From Myxococcales bacterium (GTDB lineage Bacteria > Myxococcota > Polyangia > Fen-1088): a stretch of DNA of 6,590 nucleotides. The notes beneath the pieces were generated by a model. That model worked only from the letters and a program-made list of their open reading frames with translations, did no database searches and had not been told where the DNA came from. The position numbers and the translations under genes are program-made. Shown one piece after another: positions 1-5,697 of the stretch. The stretch covers positions 1,759-8,348 of the forward strand of contig PMJE01000392.1 in the NCBI GenBank assembly GCA_003157315.1, given 5' to 3'. Positions within the stretch are counted from its first letter, which is position 1, and each line of letters opens with the position of its first letter.

Positions 1-1314
1 GGGACCATCCAGTCGGTGTCCAAGTTCACCGCCGAGGACGACGCCCGGGCAGGCGCGGTCCAGCGCGCTGGCCTGAAGTTGCAGAGCGTGCTGGGCGTGG
101 CGGTGGCCGTGGCCTTTTTCCTTGCGGCCCCGCTGGTGGCCGGATTCGTGAACGCCCCGGAGCACACCTGGTTGTTCCGGCTGTCCGCGGCCATCCCACT
201 GGTCTACGCCTTCTACACGGTGTTCGTGGGCACGGCCAACGGCCAGCGCCGCTTTCGCGTGCAGGCGAGTTTCGACGTCGGCTTTTCCATCACCAAGACG
301 GTGCTGCTACTGGCCGGCGCGGCAGTCGGGCACATGACAGGCCATTCGGTGGCGGGTGCGTTCGCCGGGTTCATCACCGCGGCTGTCGTCATCATGCTGG
401 TGGCCGCGCGCAAGATGTGGCTCGCCCCAGGGCAAGGCCGCTTCTCGCCAGCGCGTCTGCTGGTGTTCATGGGAGGCGCGGTGACTTACACCGGGCTCAT
501 CAATCTGGCGCTGAGCTACGATTCGCTTCTGCTGCGGCGCTTTGCCGGGGCTGCGCTTGCGGGGCAGGGGAGCAAGGCCGACGCGCTGGTGGGCGTGTAC
601 GAGGCGGTTCGCAGTCTGGCGCTGCTTCCCTACCAGGCCCTGCTGGTGGTGACCTTCGTCATCTTTCCGCTGGTTTCGCGTTCCACCTTTGCTGAGGACC
701 GTGAGGCAACCCGGGCTTATGTGCGGCAGACCCTGCGCTACGCGCTCATCTTCGGCGCGGCCATGGCCGTGGTGCTGGGCGCGCGACCCGCGACCTTGCT
801 GAGGATCTTCTATCCCGCGGGCTACGGCACTGGCGCGGCAGCGCTTCCCATCCTGGCGGCCGGTGTAGTCGCGCTGGCGTTGCTGTCGATCGCGGGCTCG
901 ATCGTGACAGCGTCGGGGCGGCCCTATGTGGCGGTGGGGCTGGTGGCCATCACCCTGGTCGCGGGCACCGGCTTGGCCTTCACCTTGGTTCCGCGCGCGG
1001 TTGCCGGCCCGGCCATGTTGTCAGCCGCAGCCGTGTCGACCGCGGCTGGCATGCTGGTCGGTTTCTTGGCTGCGCTCGGGTATCTGTGGCGGCGCTTTGG
1101 CGCCGGGCTGCCTCTGTTGTCGGTGTTGCGCGCGCTGGTCGCGACAGCTCTTGGCGTGGGCGCAGCTCACCTGGTGCCCGGCTCAGGGATCGTGGCGGGT
1201 GCGGCAGCCATGGCGCTGGCCGGGCTGGTGTTTGTGATGGCTCTGCTGCTGGCACGCGAATTCGGCGCCAGAGATCGCGAGAAGTTCCTCAAGATCTTGC
1301 ATCGCAAGCGGTAG
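1..1314 (+). CDS. Polysaccharide/lipid-linked oligosaccharide flippase (Wzx/MATE-type, COG2244-like), 5'-truncated
   Basis: The likely role is moving lipid-linked sugar units across the inner membrane for polysaccharide or O-antigen assembly. The frame is open to base 1 (G-T-I-Q-S before the GTG at 16), so the gene starts outside the window and that GTG is internal. The opening 'SVSKFTAEDD' resembles the loop about 60 residues into Wzx-type proteins. Counting from GTG 16 as residue 1, about 12 hydrophobic segments follow (about 24-44, 52-74, 91-133, 149-170, 203-222, 240-258, 273-297, 303-326, 331-355, 368-388 and 391-413). The 'FYPAGYGTGAAALPIL' stretch (265-280) and 'ASGRP' (299-303) match the typical C-terminal half of the family. 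The end 'LKILHRKR' is a basic cytoplasmic tail. The stop is TAG at 1312. The sugar substrate cannot be inferred, and no glycosyltransferase is visible. A MurJ-like or other MATE-superfamily (MVF/PST) assignment is the alternative. Confidence 0.85.
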   Translation, partial: GTIQSVSKFTAEDDARAGAVQRAGLKLQSVLGVAVAVAFFLAAPLVAGFVNAPEHTWLFRLSAAIPLVYAFYTVFVGTANGQRRFRVQASFDVGFSITKTVLLLAGAAVGHMTGHSVAGAFAGFITAAVVIMLVAARKMWLAPGQGRFSPARLLVFMGGAVTYTGLINLALSYDSLLLRRFAGAALAGQGSKADALVGVYEAVRSLALLPYQALLVVTFVIFPLVSRSTFAEDREATRAYVRQTLRYALIFGAAMAVVLGARPATLLRIFYPAGYGTGAAALPILAAGVVALALLSIAGSIVTASGRPYVAVGLVAITLVAGTGLAFTLVPRAVAGPAMLSAAAVSTAAGMLVGFLAALGYLWRRFGAGLPLLSVLRALVATALGVGAAHLVPGSGIVAGAAAMALAGLVFVMALLLAREFGARDREKFLKILHRKR

Positions 1315-1334
1315 GGGCGACCTGCGGTCACCCC
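1314..1334. terminator. Hairpin between convergent genes, possible terminator
   Basis: GGGGCGACC (1314-1322) can pair with GGTCACCCC (1326-1334) around a TGC loop, with one mismatch in nine pairs. It begins at the last base of the flippase stop codon and lies 38 bases from the end of the convergent DUF4177-like gene. There is no T-run on either side, so it is not a classical intrinsic terminator. It may only stabilise the 3' end. Confidence 0.25.
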
Positions 1335-1372
1335 AGTCCGGGCAACGCGACGTTGTGACGGGTCGAAGCGCC

Positions 1373-1717
1373 CTACTTCTGACGCTTGAATACCGGAAAG
1401 CCGTTAGTGTTAGACAAGCCCGCGAATTCCCACCCCTCGGCGCCGAGAGCATTGAACTGGCAGACCTGCTGGTCGGTAGCGGTGGGGGTGTTGGAGCAGG
1501 ATGAGAACCCTGCAGGACTAGCCTCGCCGGTTGGCATGAAAGGCGTATACGCATATATCATCGCATACTCCCAGACAACATTCCCCTGCGCATGGGCAGG
1601 CCCAGGGCCAAGCCCGGAATCGCTGCTGTTTCCAGCACCCCGATTCCCGCCGCCGCAGGTGAGGATCAACCCGAGTGCAAAAACGCTTCCAGCCAAGAAT
1701 CCGATCCATGTTTTCAT
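1373..1717 (-). CDS. Small exported DUF4177-like protein
   Basis: This 114-residue protein has an export signal: M-K-T-W, then a hydrophobic run (about 5-20). Two processing sites are possible. One is a lipobox-like 'ILTC' at 18-21, atypical because Thr rather than Ala/Gly/Ser precedes Cys21. The other is a signal peptidase I site after 'AHA' (41-43). A Gly/Ser-rich linker (22-40) leads to a compact domain at about 47-112 with 'VVWEYAMIYAY' at one end, 'LGAEGWEFAGL' (91-101) and 'FPVFKRQ' at the other. This follows the DUF4177 pattern (WEY... LNxLGxEGWExV... FKR). Cys74 and Cys86 could form a disulfide. DUF4177 has no established biochemical function. I chose the ATG at 1717 because AGGGAG sits 7 bases before it and the signal peptide begins there. 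An in-frame extension to 1897 is possible but lacks protein-like character. Codons are less GC-biased than in the flanking genes. Confidence 0.75.
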   Translation of the reverse strand: MKTWIGFLAGSVFALGLILTCGGGNRGAGNSSDSGLGPGPAHAQGNVVWEYAMIYAYTPFMPTGEASPAGFSSCSNTPTATDQQVCQFNALGAEGWEFAGLSNTNGFPVFKRQK

Positions 1718-1724
1718 GACATCA

Positions 1725-1730
1725 CTCCCT
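1725..1730 (-). promoter_or_regulatory. Shine-Dalgarno site fixing the start of the DUF4177-like gene
   Basis: On the minus strand AGGGAG (1730 down to 1725) lies 7 bases before the ATG at 1717. This supports the 114-residue form over a 174-residue form beginning at 1897. Confidence 0.6.
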
Positions 1731-1756
1731 ACGAGCACGACCGGCTCGATTCCGCG

Positions 1757-1785
1757 AGTGTGCGCTACTTGCGCCTGACCGTCAA
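1757..1785 (-). promoter_or_regulatory. Candidate sigma70-type promoter for the DUF4177-like gene, with overlapping inverted repeat
   Basis: On the minus strand TTGACG (1785-1780, 5 of 6 to the -35 consensus) is followed after 17 bases by CACACT (1762-1757, only 3 of 6 to the -10). This would place transcription about 35 bases before the ATG at 1717. The -35 overlaps an inverted repeat, GACCG (1777-1781) / CGGTC (1788-1792) with a 6-base spacer, which could be an operator. Both are visual calls; the -10 is weak. Confidence 0.3.
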
Positions 1786-1819
1786 TTCGGTCGGCACACC
1801 GAGCGCCGAGGGTGGTGCG

Positions 1820-1918
1820 AGACACCTGGCGGGTTGGGCGACGGACCTTTGGGGGCGAAGCGCCGGGCTGCGTTACATTGAGAAACTGCTGGGCCACGGA
1901 TCTGTGGCGACAGCGTAG
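1820..1918 (+). pseudogene. C-terminal remnant of a tyrosine recombinase (phage-integrase family)
   Basis: Read from 1820, this frame encodes about 32 residues ending in TAG at 1916. The last 16 are 'LRYIEKLLGHGSVATA', very close to the family's C-terminal signature (LRxIqxLLGHsSvaTT). Just before them 'ATDLWGRSAG' aligns with the 'ATHLLESGAD' segment of XerC/D-like enzymes. 'RH' at 1820-1825 stands where the catalytic Arg-His of the HxLRH motif belongs, but with two extra residues before 'AT'. Everything upstream (N-terminal domain, first catalytic Arg, the Lys region) is missing, and the final nucleophilic Tyr is lost because the frame stops where 'xxY' should follow. There is no start codon or ribosome site of its own. 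It is therefore a dead fragment that marks past mobile-element activity next to the toxin-antitoxin module. Confidence is good for the LGH box and lower for the upstream alignment. Confidence 0.6.
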
Positions 1919-1924
1919 GACTGC
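1835..1924. repeat. Imperfect direct repeat inside the recombinase relic
   Basis: Bases 1835-1871 and 1890-1924 resemble each other over about 34 aligned positions, roughly 28 identical, with two small gaps. Both copies read T-G-G-G-C, then ACGGA-C/T-CT, TGG, CGA, AGCG and end in CTGC. Both encode 'WATDLW' but in different frames. The offset is 55 bases. It could be a decayed tandem duplication or chance similarity in GC-rich DNA. Confidence 0.35.
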
Positions 1925-1943
1925 ACGCGCTTGTCCCTGGGGG

Positions 1944-1977
1944 CCACGCTACAAAGGTGTCCCCCACGGGAGCGTGG
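1944..1977. promoter_or_regulatory. Inverted repeat upstream of the toxin-antitoxin operon, candidate autoregulatory operator
   Basis: CCACGCT (1944-1950) and AGCGTGG (1971-1977) form a perfect 7-base inverted repeat, with a 20-base spacer, 27-60 bases before the antitoxin start. A tighter alternative hairpin, CCACG (1964-1968) / CGTGG (1973-1977), shares the right arm, and GGGGG (1939-1943) can pair with CCCCC (1961-1965). Type II toxin-antitoxin operons are usually repressed by their own complex binding such palindromes. I found no convincing -35/-10 pair here. Confidence 0.35.
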
Positions 1978-1985
1978 TAATCTGG
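1966..1985 (+). repeat. Short repeat flanking the toxin-antitoxin module, left copy
   Basis: ACGGGAGCGTGGTAATCTGG resembles the copy at 2739-2757: 16 of 19 aligned bases match with one gap, including an exact TAATCTGG end and an ACGGG start. The two copies bracket both toxin-antitoxin genes. This copy overlaps the candidate operator, so its conservation may instead reflect a regulatory word. Confidence 0.35.
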
Positions 1986-2003
1986 AGACAAAGGACAAAG
2001 ACG

Positions 2004-2237
2004 ATGAGCCGAATGGCCTCTGAAATCCGCGAACTGTCAGAGCGTATCGAGTCGCTTGGAACAAAGCAGAAGGTGAAACTGCTCGAACGCGTGCTCACGC
2101 CGGAGATGGAGCTGCGCTTCGCGATGGAGCACATGGCCCGACGATCTCGCCACGTGTCCAGTCGCGTTCTGGACCGAGCCGCCGACAGAGCGATCCAAGA
2201 GGTCCGACGTGAGCGAGCCGAGCGCAGGGCGCATTAG
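2004..2237 (+). CDS. Putative antitoxin partnered with the PIN toxin
   Basis: This 77-residue, charged, probably all-helical protein lies directly upstream of a PIN-domain toxin and overlaps it by 29 bases, the usual antitoxin-first order. The ATG at 2004 is preceded by AAGG (1991-1994) with 9 bases of spacing. A longer in-frame form from 1812 would run through the recombinase relic and is not protein-like. The N-terminal half (about 5-33, 'EIRELSERIESLGTKQKVKL') looks like an amphipathic helix pair. The middle holds 'LTPEMELRFAMEHMARR' and the C-terminus is an Arg/Glu-rich helix ending 'ERRAH', likely the toxin-binding part by analogy with other antitoxins. No clear ribbon-helix-helix, AbrB or Phd signature is visible, so the DNA-binding mode is unknown. 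Its role is inferred mainly from position. Codons are less GC-biased than in flanking chromosomal genes, consistent with acquisition. Confidence 0.65.
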   Translation: MSRMASEIRELSERIESLGTKQKVKLLERVLTPEMELRFAMEHMARRSRHVSSRVLDRAADRAIQEVRRERAERRAH

Positions 2238-2676
2238 AGCGGTCCTCGACACGAACGTCCTGGTGCGGGGGCTCACCCACGCGACGGGCCCGAGTCGACA
2301 GATCCTTGATGCGCTGGTCGACGCGAGAGCTTTCGAGCTGGTGACGTCGACGGAGATTTTGGCCGAGTTGGGTGATGTCCTACAGCGCCCCTCTTTCCGG
2401 CGGCACGTGGATTTCAGCGATTTCGAGATCATGCGCGCGATCCGCGGTCTGCGGCGCGTGGCGCAGCTTGTCCCGGGGGCCTACGTGGAGTTGAAGGCTG
2501 TGCCTACAGATCCCGACGACAATCTGGTGGTGGCCTGCGCGCTTGAGGGCGGCGCCAACCATATCGTGAGCGACGACAGACGCGATCTCTTGCCACTCAA
2601 AGTGATCCACGTAGGTGGACACCATCCGGTTCAGGTGGTGTCGCCTCGGGGATTTCTGCGGCTACTGGGTCGCTGA
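2209..2676 (+). CDS. PIN-domain toxin ribonuclease (COG1569/TIGR00305-like)
   Basis: This 155-residue protein spans a complete PIN domain. Such toxins are Mg2+-dependent RNases that cleave RNA when freed from their antitoxin. Visible acidic-site residues are Asp14 in 'AVLDTNVLVRGL', Glu49/Glu53 in 'STEILAELGDVL', Asp101/Asp103/Asp104 in 'TDPDDNLVVACALEGG' and Asp122/Asp123 in 'HIVSDDRRDLLPL'. The 'TDPDDNLVVACA...A.hIVS.D.dLL' block is typical of the COG1569 subgroup rather than the VapC subgroup. The GTG start at 2209 follows AGAGG (2198-2202) by 6 bases, and the next in-frame ATG would delete the DTN motif. The 29-base overlap with the preceding gene implies translational coupling and one transcript. 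The residues needed for activity appear intact. The target RNA cannot be read from sequence. Confidence 0.88.
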   Translation: MSEPSAGRIRAVLDTNVLVRGLTHATGPSRQILDALVDARAFELVTSTEILAELGDVLQRPSFRRHVDFSDFEIMRAIRGLRRVAQLVPGAYVELKAVPTDPDDNLVVACALEGGANHIVSDDRRDLLPLKVIHVGGHHPVQVVSPRGFLRLLGR

Positions 2677-2773
2677 GTCGCCTTCCTCTTGCCACCCGCG
2701 CCACGTGTAGCGCCCACGCGAATTGGGTGCGGCGGGCAACGGGGATGTGTAATCTGGTTTCCGCCGAAGGGGT
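2677..2773. other. Convergent intergenic region between PIN toxin and PilZ genes
   Basis: This 97-base gap separates two converging genes. It contains a 6-base inverted repeat, CGGCGG (2730-2735) / CCGCCG (2761-2766), with a 25-base loop and no adjacent T-run, so a terminator is unproven. It also holds the right copy of the short repeat. No small ORF is convincing. Confidence 0.4.
2739..2757 (+). repeat. Short repeat flanking the toxin-antitoxin module, right copy
   Basis: ACGGGGATGTGTAATCTGG matches the left copy at 1966-1985 at 16 of 19 aligned bases. It lies 62 bases after the toxin stop. No gene starts downstream on this strand until 3208, so a promoter role here is unlikely. Confidence 0.35.
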
Positions 2774-3220
2774 TCAGTCTTCGTGCTTGTCGCCCATGTC
2801 GTGCAGGCGCGCGTAGATACGTGGGCCCAGGCTCGACACCATCAGCTTCTCCACCTCGCGTTCGACCAGTTCCTGCTGGGCGGCGTTCTTGTAGATGAAA
2901 CGGATGCCCATGCCGGGTGTGCTGATCTCACCGTCGTCATCCTGGCGGGTTTCGCCCTCGTGTAGGATCCAGCGCACTTCGCCGAGCAGGACCATGGGCT
3001 CGTCCAGGTTGGGCACGAGCAACTTGAAGAGGAACTGGGTTCCCACGTCGAGCGGCTTTTTGGTGTGGATGAAGGTACCGCCCCTGGAGATGTTTCTGGT
3101 GTAGTCGTAGAAGAACCGGTTGAGACGCTGGTATTCGACCCTGAGCTCGATGGGGGCCCGTTCCTCCTGGCGGCGCTCGTGGGGCTGCGGCATCCTGTGT
3201 CTCAACCGTGATCGTTGCAC
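2774..3220 (-). CDS. PilZ-domain c-di-GMP receptor (Myxococcus paralogous TIGR02266-like)
   Basis: This 148-residue cytoplasmic protein is essentially one PilZ domain (about 14-112) plus a charged helical tail (113-148). The c-di-GMP contacts look intact: RxxxR at Arg17-Arg21 in 'ERRQEERAP', and (D/N)xSxxG at Asn43-Ser45-Gly48 in 'RNISRGGTFI'. The later strands 'GTQFLFKLLVP', 'LLGEVRWI' and 'TPGMGIRFI' follow the subfamily pattern. It probably changes conformation on binding c-di-GMP and acts on motility, surface polysaccharide or regulation; no output domain is present, so the partner is unknown. The GTG at 3220 has AGGTGG 6 bases before it. The alternative ATG at 3193 (139 residues) keeps the whole domain but has a poor ribosome site. 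With the GTG, the start overlaps the divergent peptidase start at 3208 by 13 bases; with the ATG, 14 bases separate them. It converges on the toxin gene downstream. Confidence 0.88.
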   Translation of the reverse strand: MQRSRLRHRMPQPHERRQEERAPIELRVEYQRLNRFFYDYTRNISRGGTFIHTKKPLDVGTQFLFKLLVPNLDEPMVLLGEVRWILHEGETRQDDDGEISTPGMGIRFIYKNAAQQELVEREVEKLMVSSLGPRIYARLHDMGDKHED

Positions 3221-5589
3221 GCATCGCCACCTGGATCAATCACCGTTTCGGACGGCGCCTCTTGCTTTGGGGTGGTGTGCTGGCGCTGGCTGCGTTGGCA
3301 CTCGACTTCGTGCCGCTCTTAGATCTGCTGGGGTTCGATTTTTCTTTTGTCATCGGTTTGGGCGCTGCCTTTGCCGCGGCCGACGTGGGTCACGGCGCGG
3401 TGACCGCGGCCCGGCGCGCCCACGCTAGGGTGTCGCTGTGGTCGCTGGTGTTTTCTGCTGCAACGGCTGGCCTGGCGCTGCTGGCGGCGCCGCTGTTGTT
3501 TTCGCTGGGAAACACCCTGCGCGTGCGCAACTGCAATCTGCCGGTGGGTCTGGCCTTCTATGCCCTGCTTCCCGTGGCCAGCGTGCTGGTGGCAGCACCA
3601 GCGGGCGTTCTGGCGGGATTGCTGGTGCGCGGGCCGCGGCTTGGGCGGCTGCTCGCTCTCATGCTGCCGGCCACATCGATCGTGTGGGCATTGCTTCGCC
3701 TCTACCTGGACCCGCCGGTGTTTGCCCTGGACCCATTTGGCGGGTACTTCCCCGGCCCGATCTACGACGAGGGTTTGCACCCATCGGCGCGCTTGTTGTG
3801 GTTTCGCCTGGCCAACCTGACCTGGATCGCGACGGCGCTCGTGCTGGCCGGCTGCGCAAGCCGTGGCGGACAGCCGGACGAGCCGGGGCCACCCACGCTG
3901 GCCTGGCGCTCTTTCCCGTCGCGGCTGGCGCTGGCCCGGTGGCTGGGAGCGGCGCTTGCCTTGCTGGTGGGCTCGGCGCTTTGGTTCGGGTTTCGCGCGG
4001 AGCTCGGCTTTCATTTGACCAGAGACGATCTGGTCCGCGTTCTGTCGCGGCGGACGCAGAGCGAACATTTCGTGATGTGGAGCGATCCCACAGCAGACAC
4101 GCCCGTCGAGATCGGACTCGTGCACAGCGATCTAGAGTTCCGCTACCACCAGTTGCGCGCCATCCTGGGCAACCAGCCGCGCACGCCGATCACCGTCTAT
4201 CGGTTTTCAACCGCGGCGGTGAAGAAGGATCTGGTCGGCGCTGGCGCCACACTGTACGCGAAGCCTTGGAGACAGGAGATCTACGTGCAGGCCGAGCGCT
4301 TTCCCGCCCCGCGGCTGCGCCATGAGCTGGCCCATGTCTTTGCCGCCGGGTTTGGCGATGCTGTCTTCGGCGTTTCGTTGGCCTGGCACCTGTGGGGGCC
4401 GCTGCCGCTCCCGCACCTGGGCACTGGCCTGATCGAGGGTGTGGCTGAGGCCGCGGACTTTGGCGATCCCGACGGGCGTGCGACCTTGCATCAGCAGGCG
4501 CGAGCCATGCTTGCGCTCGGCCAGGCACCGTCCTTGGCGCGGGTGATGGGGGCAGGGTTCAGCGCCGAGTCCGGCGCGCGCGCCTATGTGTTGGCCGGAT
4601 CGTTCTGTCGTTTTCTGCTCGATCGCTTCGGGGCGGACAAGCTGCGCGCGGTCTACCGGTCGGCGGGCGATTTCGTAGCGGCTTACGGTCTCTCGCTGGC
4701 CGAGCTGGAGAACTCGTGGCGCAGCTTCCTGCAAACCCAGCCCCTGGACGCACGGGATGAGGCGCGCGCCAAGGAGAGTTTTCGCAAGCCCGCCATCTTT
4801 CACAAAGTATGTGCGCGTGAGCTGGCCGAGCGCGTGGCGCAAGCGCGGGAGCAAATGGGCTCCATGCCTGATGCGGCAGTGAGCCTGCTCGACAGGGTGT
4901 GCCGGGATGATCCGGATGAGCCTTCCTACCGATTGGATCGGGCCGAGGCACTGGCGGCGGCCGGCGCCTCGGACAAGGCCATGGCCTTGGTCATGCCGAT
5001 GGTTGATGACGAGTCACTGACCTGGCCGCTGCGCGGCCGGGCCGCTAGCCTCGTCGGAGTGCTCGAGTTTCACGCTGGCCACTTCACCCAGGCGGCAAGC
5101 GCGGCGGAGCGCAGCCTGGCGCTTGCCACCGATGAGAATGAGATGCGCACGGCCTGGGCCAAGCGGCGCGCCCTCGGCGACGATGGTGCCCGGCGAACCT
5201 TGGGTCGTGCACTGTTTGGCGACAGCCCCGGCCGGGCCACCGACCCGGCTCTGCTGGTCTTCTTGGTGGACGAGTTTGCCCGCCTTCACCCCGACGAAGC
5301 TCTGGGACCCTATCTGGTGGGACGCCAGCTTGCCGCCCGGGATCCTCACCTGGCGCTCGCTGTTTTGGCGCAGGCATGCCCGCTCGATGGGCCGGGACTG
5401 GCTGTGCCACTTGCGCCGGCGTTTGCCAAGGAATGCCGCAGGCTCTACGGCGAGTCAGCCTTCCTGGCCGGCGACCTTCCCCTCGCTCGTGGGATCTACG
5501 AAGCCCTGCGGGATCAGGCGACGCTGGAATCTGATCGGCTTCGCGCGAGCGATTTCTTGGAGCGCATCGCCTGGCAGTCAAGCCGCTAG
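3208..5589 (+). CDS. Polytopic membrane gluzincin metallopeptidase (peptidase MA-like) with TPR-like C-terminal region
   Basis: This 793-residue protein has three parts. Residues about 17-262 contain some seven hydrophobic segments (about 17-41, 45-60, 76-100, 112-140, 147-165, 198-216 and 240-262), with a loop containing 'FGGYFPGPIYDEG' at 177-189. Residues about 280-510 form a metallopeptidase domain: zinc motif HELAH (372-376, bases 4321-4335) in 'LRHELAHVFAAGFG', third ligand probably Glu410 in 'LIEGVAEAAD', then 'GSFCRFLLDRFGADKLRAVYR', the standard order of the peptidase MA-like family (Peptidase_MA_2 type). Residues about 530-793 are Ala/Leu-rich helical pairs resembling degenerate tetratricopeptide repeats, probably for protein binding. 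With seven membrane passes and a cytoplasmic basic N-terminus (Arg13, Arg16, Arg17), the catalytic domain would face the periplasm. Substrate is unknown. The GTG at 3208 lacks a clear ribosome site; GTG 3277 is an alternative but loses the basic N-terminus. The key residues suggest an active enzyme. Confidence 0.8.
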   Translation: MIVARIATWINHRFGRRLLLWGGVLALAALALDFVPLLDLLGFDFSFVIGLGAAFAAADVGHGAVTAARRAHARVSLWSLVFSAATAGLALLAAPLLFSLGNTLRVRNCNLPVGLAFYALLPVASVLVAAPAGVLAGLLVRGPRLGRLLALMLPATSIVWALLRLYLDPPVFALDPFGGYFPGPIYDEGLHPSARLLWFRLANLTWIATALVLAGCASRGGQPDEPGPPTLAWRSFPSRLALARWLGAALALLVGSALWFGFRAELGFHLTRDDLVRVLSRRTQSEHFVMWSDPTADTPVEIGLVHSDLEFRYHQLRAILGNQPRTPITVYRFSTAAVKKDLVGAGATLYAKPWRQEIYVQAERFPAPRLRHELAHVFAAGFGDAVFGVSLAWHLWGPLPLPHLGTGLIEGVAEAADFGDPDGRATLHQQARAMLALGQAPSLARVMGAGFSAESGARAYVLAGSFCRFLLDRFGADKLRAVYRSAGDFVAAYGLSLAELENSWRSFLQTQPLDARDEARAKESFRKPAIFHKVCARELAERVAQAREQMGSMPDAAVSLLDRVCRDDPDEPSYRLDRAEALAAAGASDKAMALVMPMVDDESLTWPLRGRAASLVGVLEFHAGHFTQAASAAERSLALATDENEMRTAWAKRRALGDDGARRTLGRALFGDSPGRATDPALLVFLVDEFARLHPDEALGPYLVGRQLAARDPHLALAVLAQACPLDGPGLAVPLAPAFAKECRRLYGESAFLAGDLPLARGIYEALRDQATLESDRLRASDFLERIAWQSSR

Positions 5590-5697
5590 CGCAACGCGGT
5601 GGCCGAGTTGGTACAGAACTGTTCCCGCGCCCGAGCTGGTGGACGACGCCGGTGCAACCTGGCGCAGCCGCCCAGGCCGAACGCAACTTGCGCGGCG
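5590..5697. other. Convergent intergenic region after the peptidase gene
   Basis: This 108-base gap separates convergent stop codons. I see one inverted repeat, GCAACT (5683-5688) / AGTTGC (5700-5705), overlapping the stop of the Cys-rich gene, and a weaker CCTGG/CCAGG pair (5658-5662, 5672-5676). Neither has a T-run. No small gene or RNA is recognisable. Confidence 0.35.

Noticed and set aside
16..16. GTG at 16 as the start of the flippase gene
   Set aside because: The frame is open to the window edge and the first residues look internal to the family, so the true start lies upstream.
1718..1897. N-terminal extension of the DUF4177-like protein to a start at 1897
   Set aside because: It would bury the signal peptide in the middle of the protein and ignore the good ribosome site before the ATG at 1717; the added residues are Arg/Pro-rich and not protein-like.
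1893..1908. GCCAC/GTGGC hairpin as an attachment site or terminator
   Set aside because: It lies within the codons for the conserved LGHGSVA motif of the relic, so the pairing is explained by coding sequence; there is no T-run.
1812..2003. Longer antitoxin starting at 1812
   Set aside because: It would overlap the recombinase relic in another frame and has no ribosome site; ATG 2004 has one.
3319..4125. 268-codon open frame on the minus strand inside the peptidase gene
   Set aside because: Composition is Arg/Gln/Pro-rich with no domains, as expected for the reverse of a GC-rich gene; the plus-strand frame has membrane segments and a zinc motif.
3438..4325. 295-codon plus-strand frame overlapping the peptidase gene
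   Set aside because: It is an Arg/Ala/Gly-rich shadow of the real frame with no recognisable domain.
4207..4854. 215-codon minus-strand frame within the peptidase region
   Set aside because: It is antisense to the HELAH domain and has no motifs or ribosome site.
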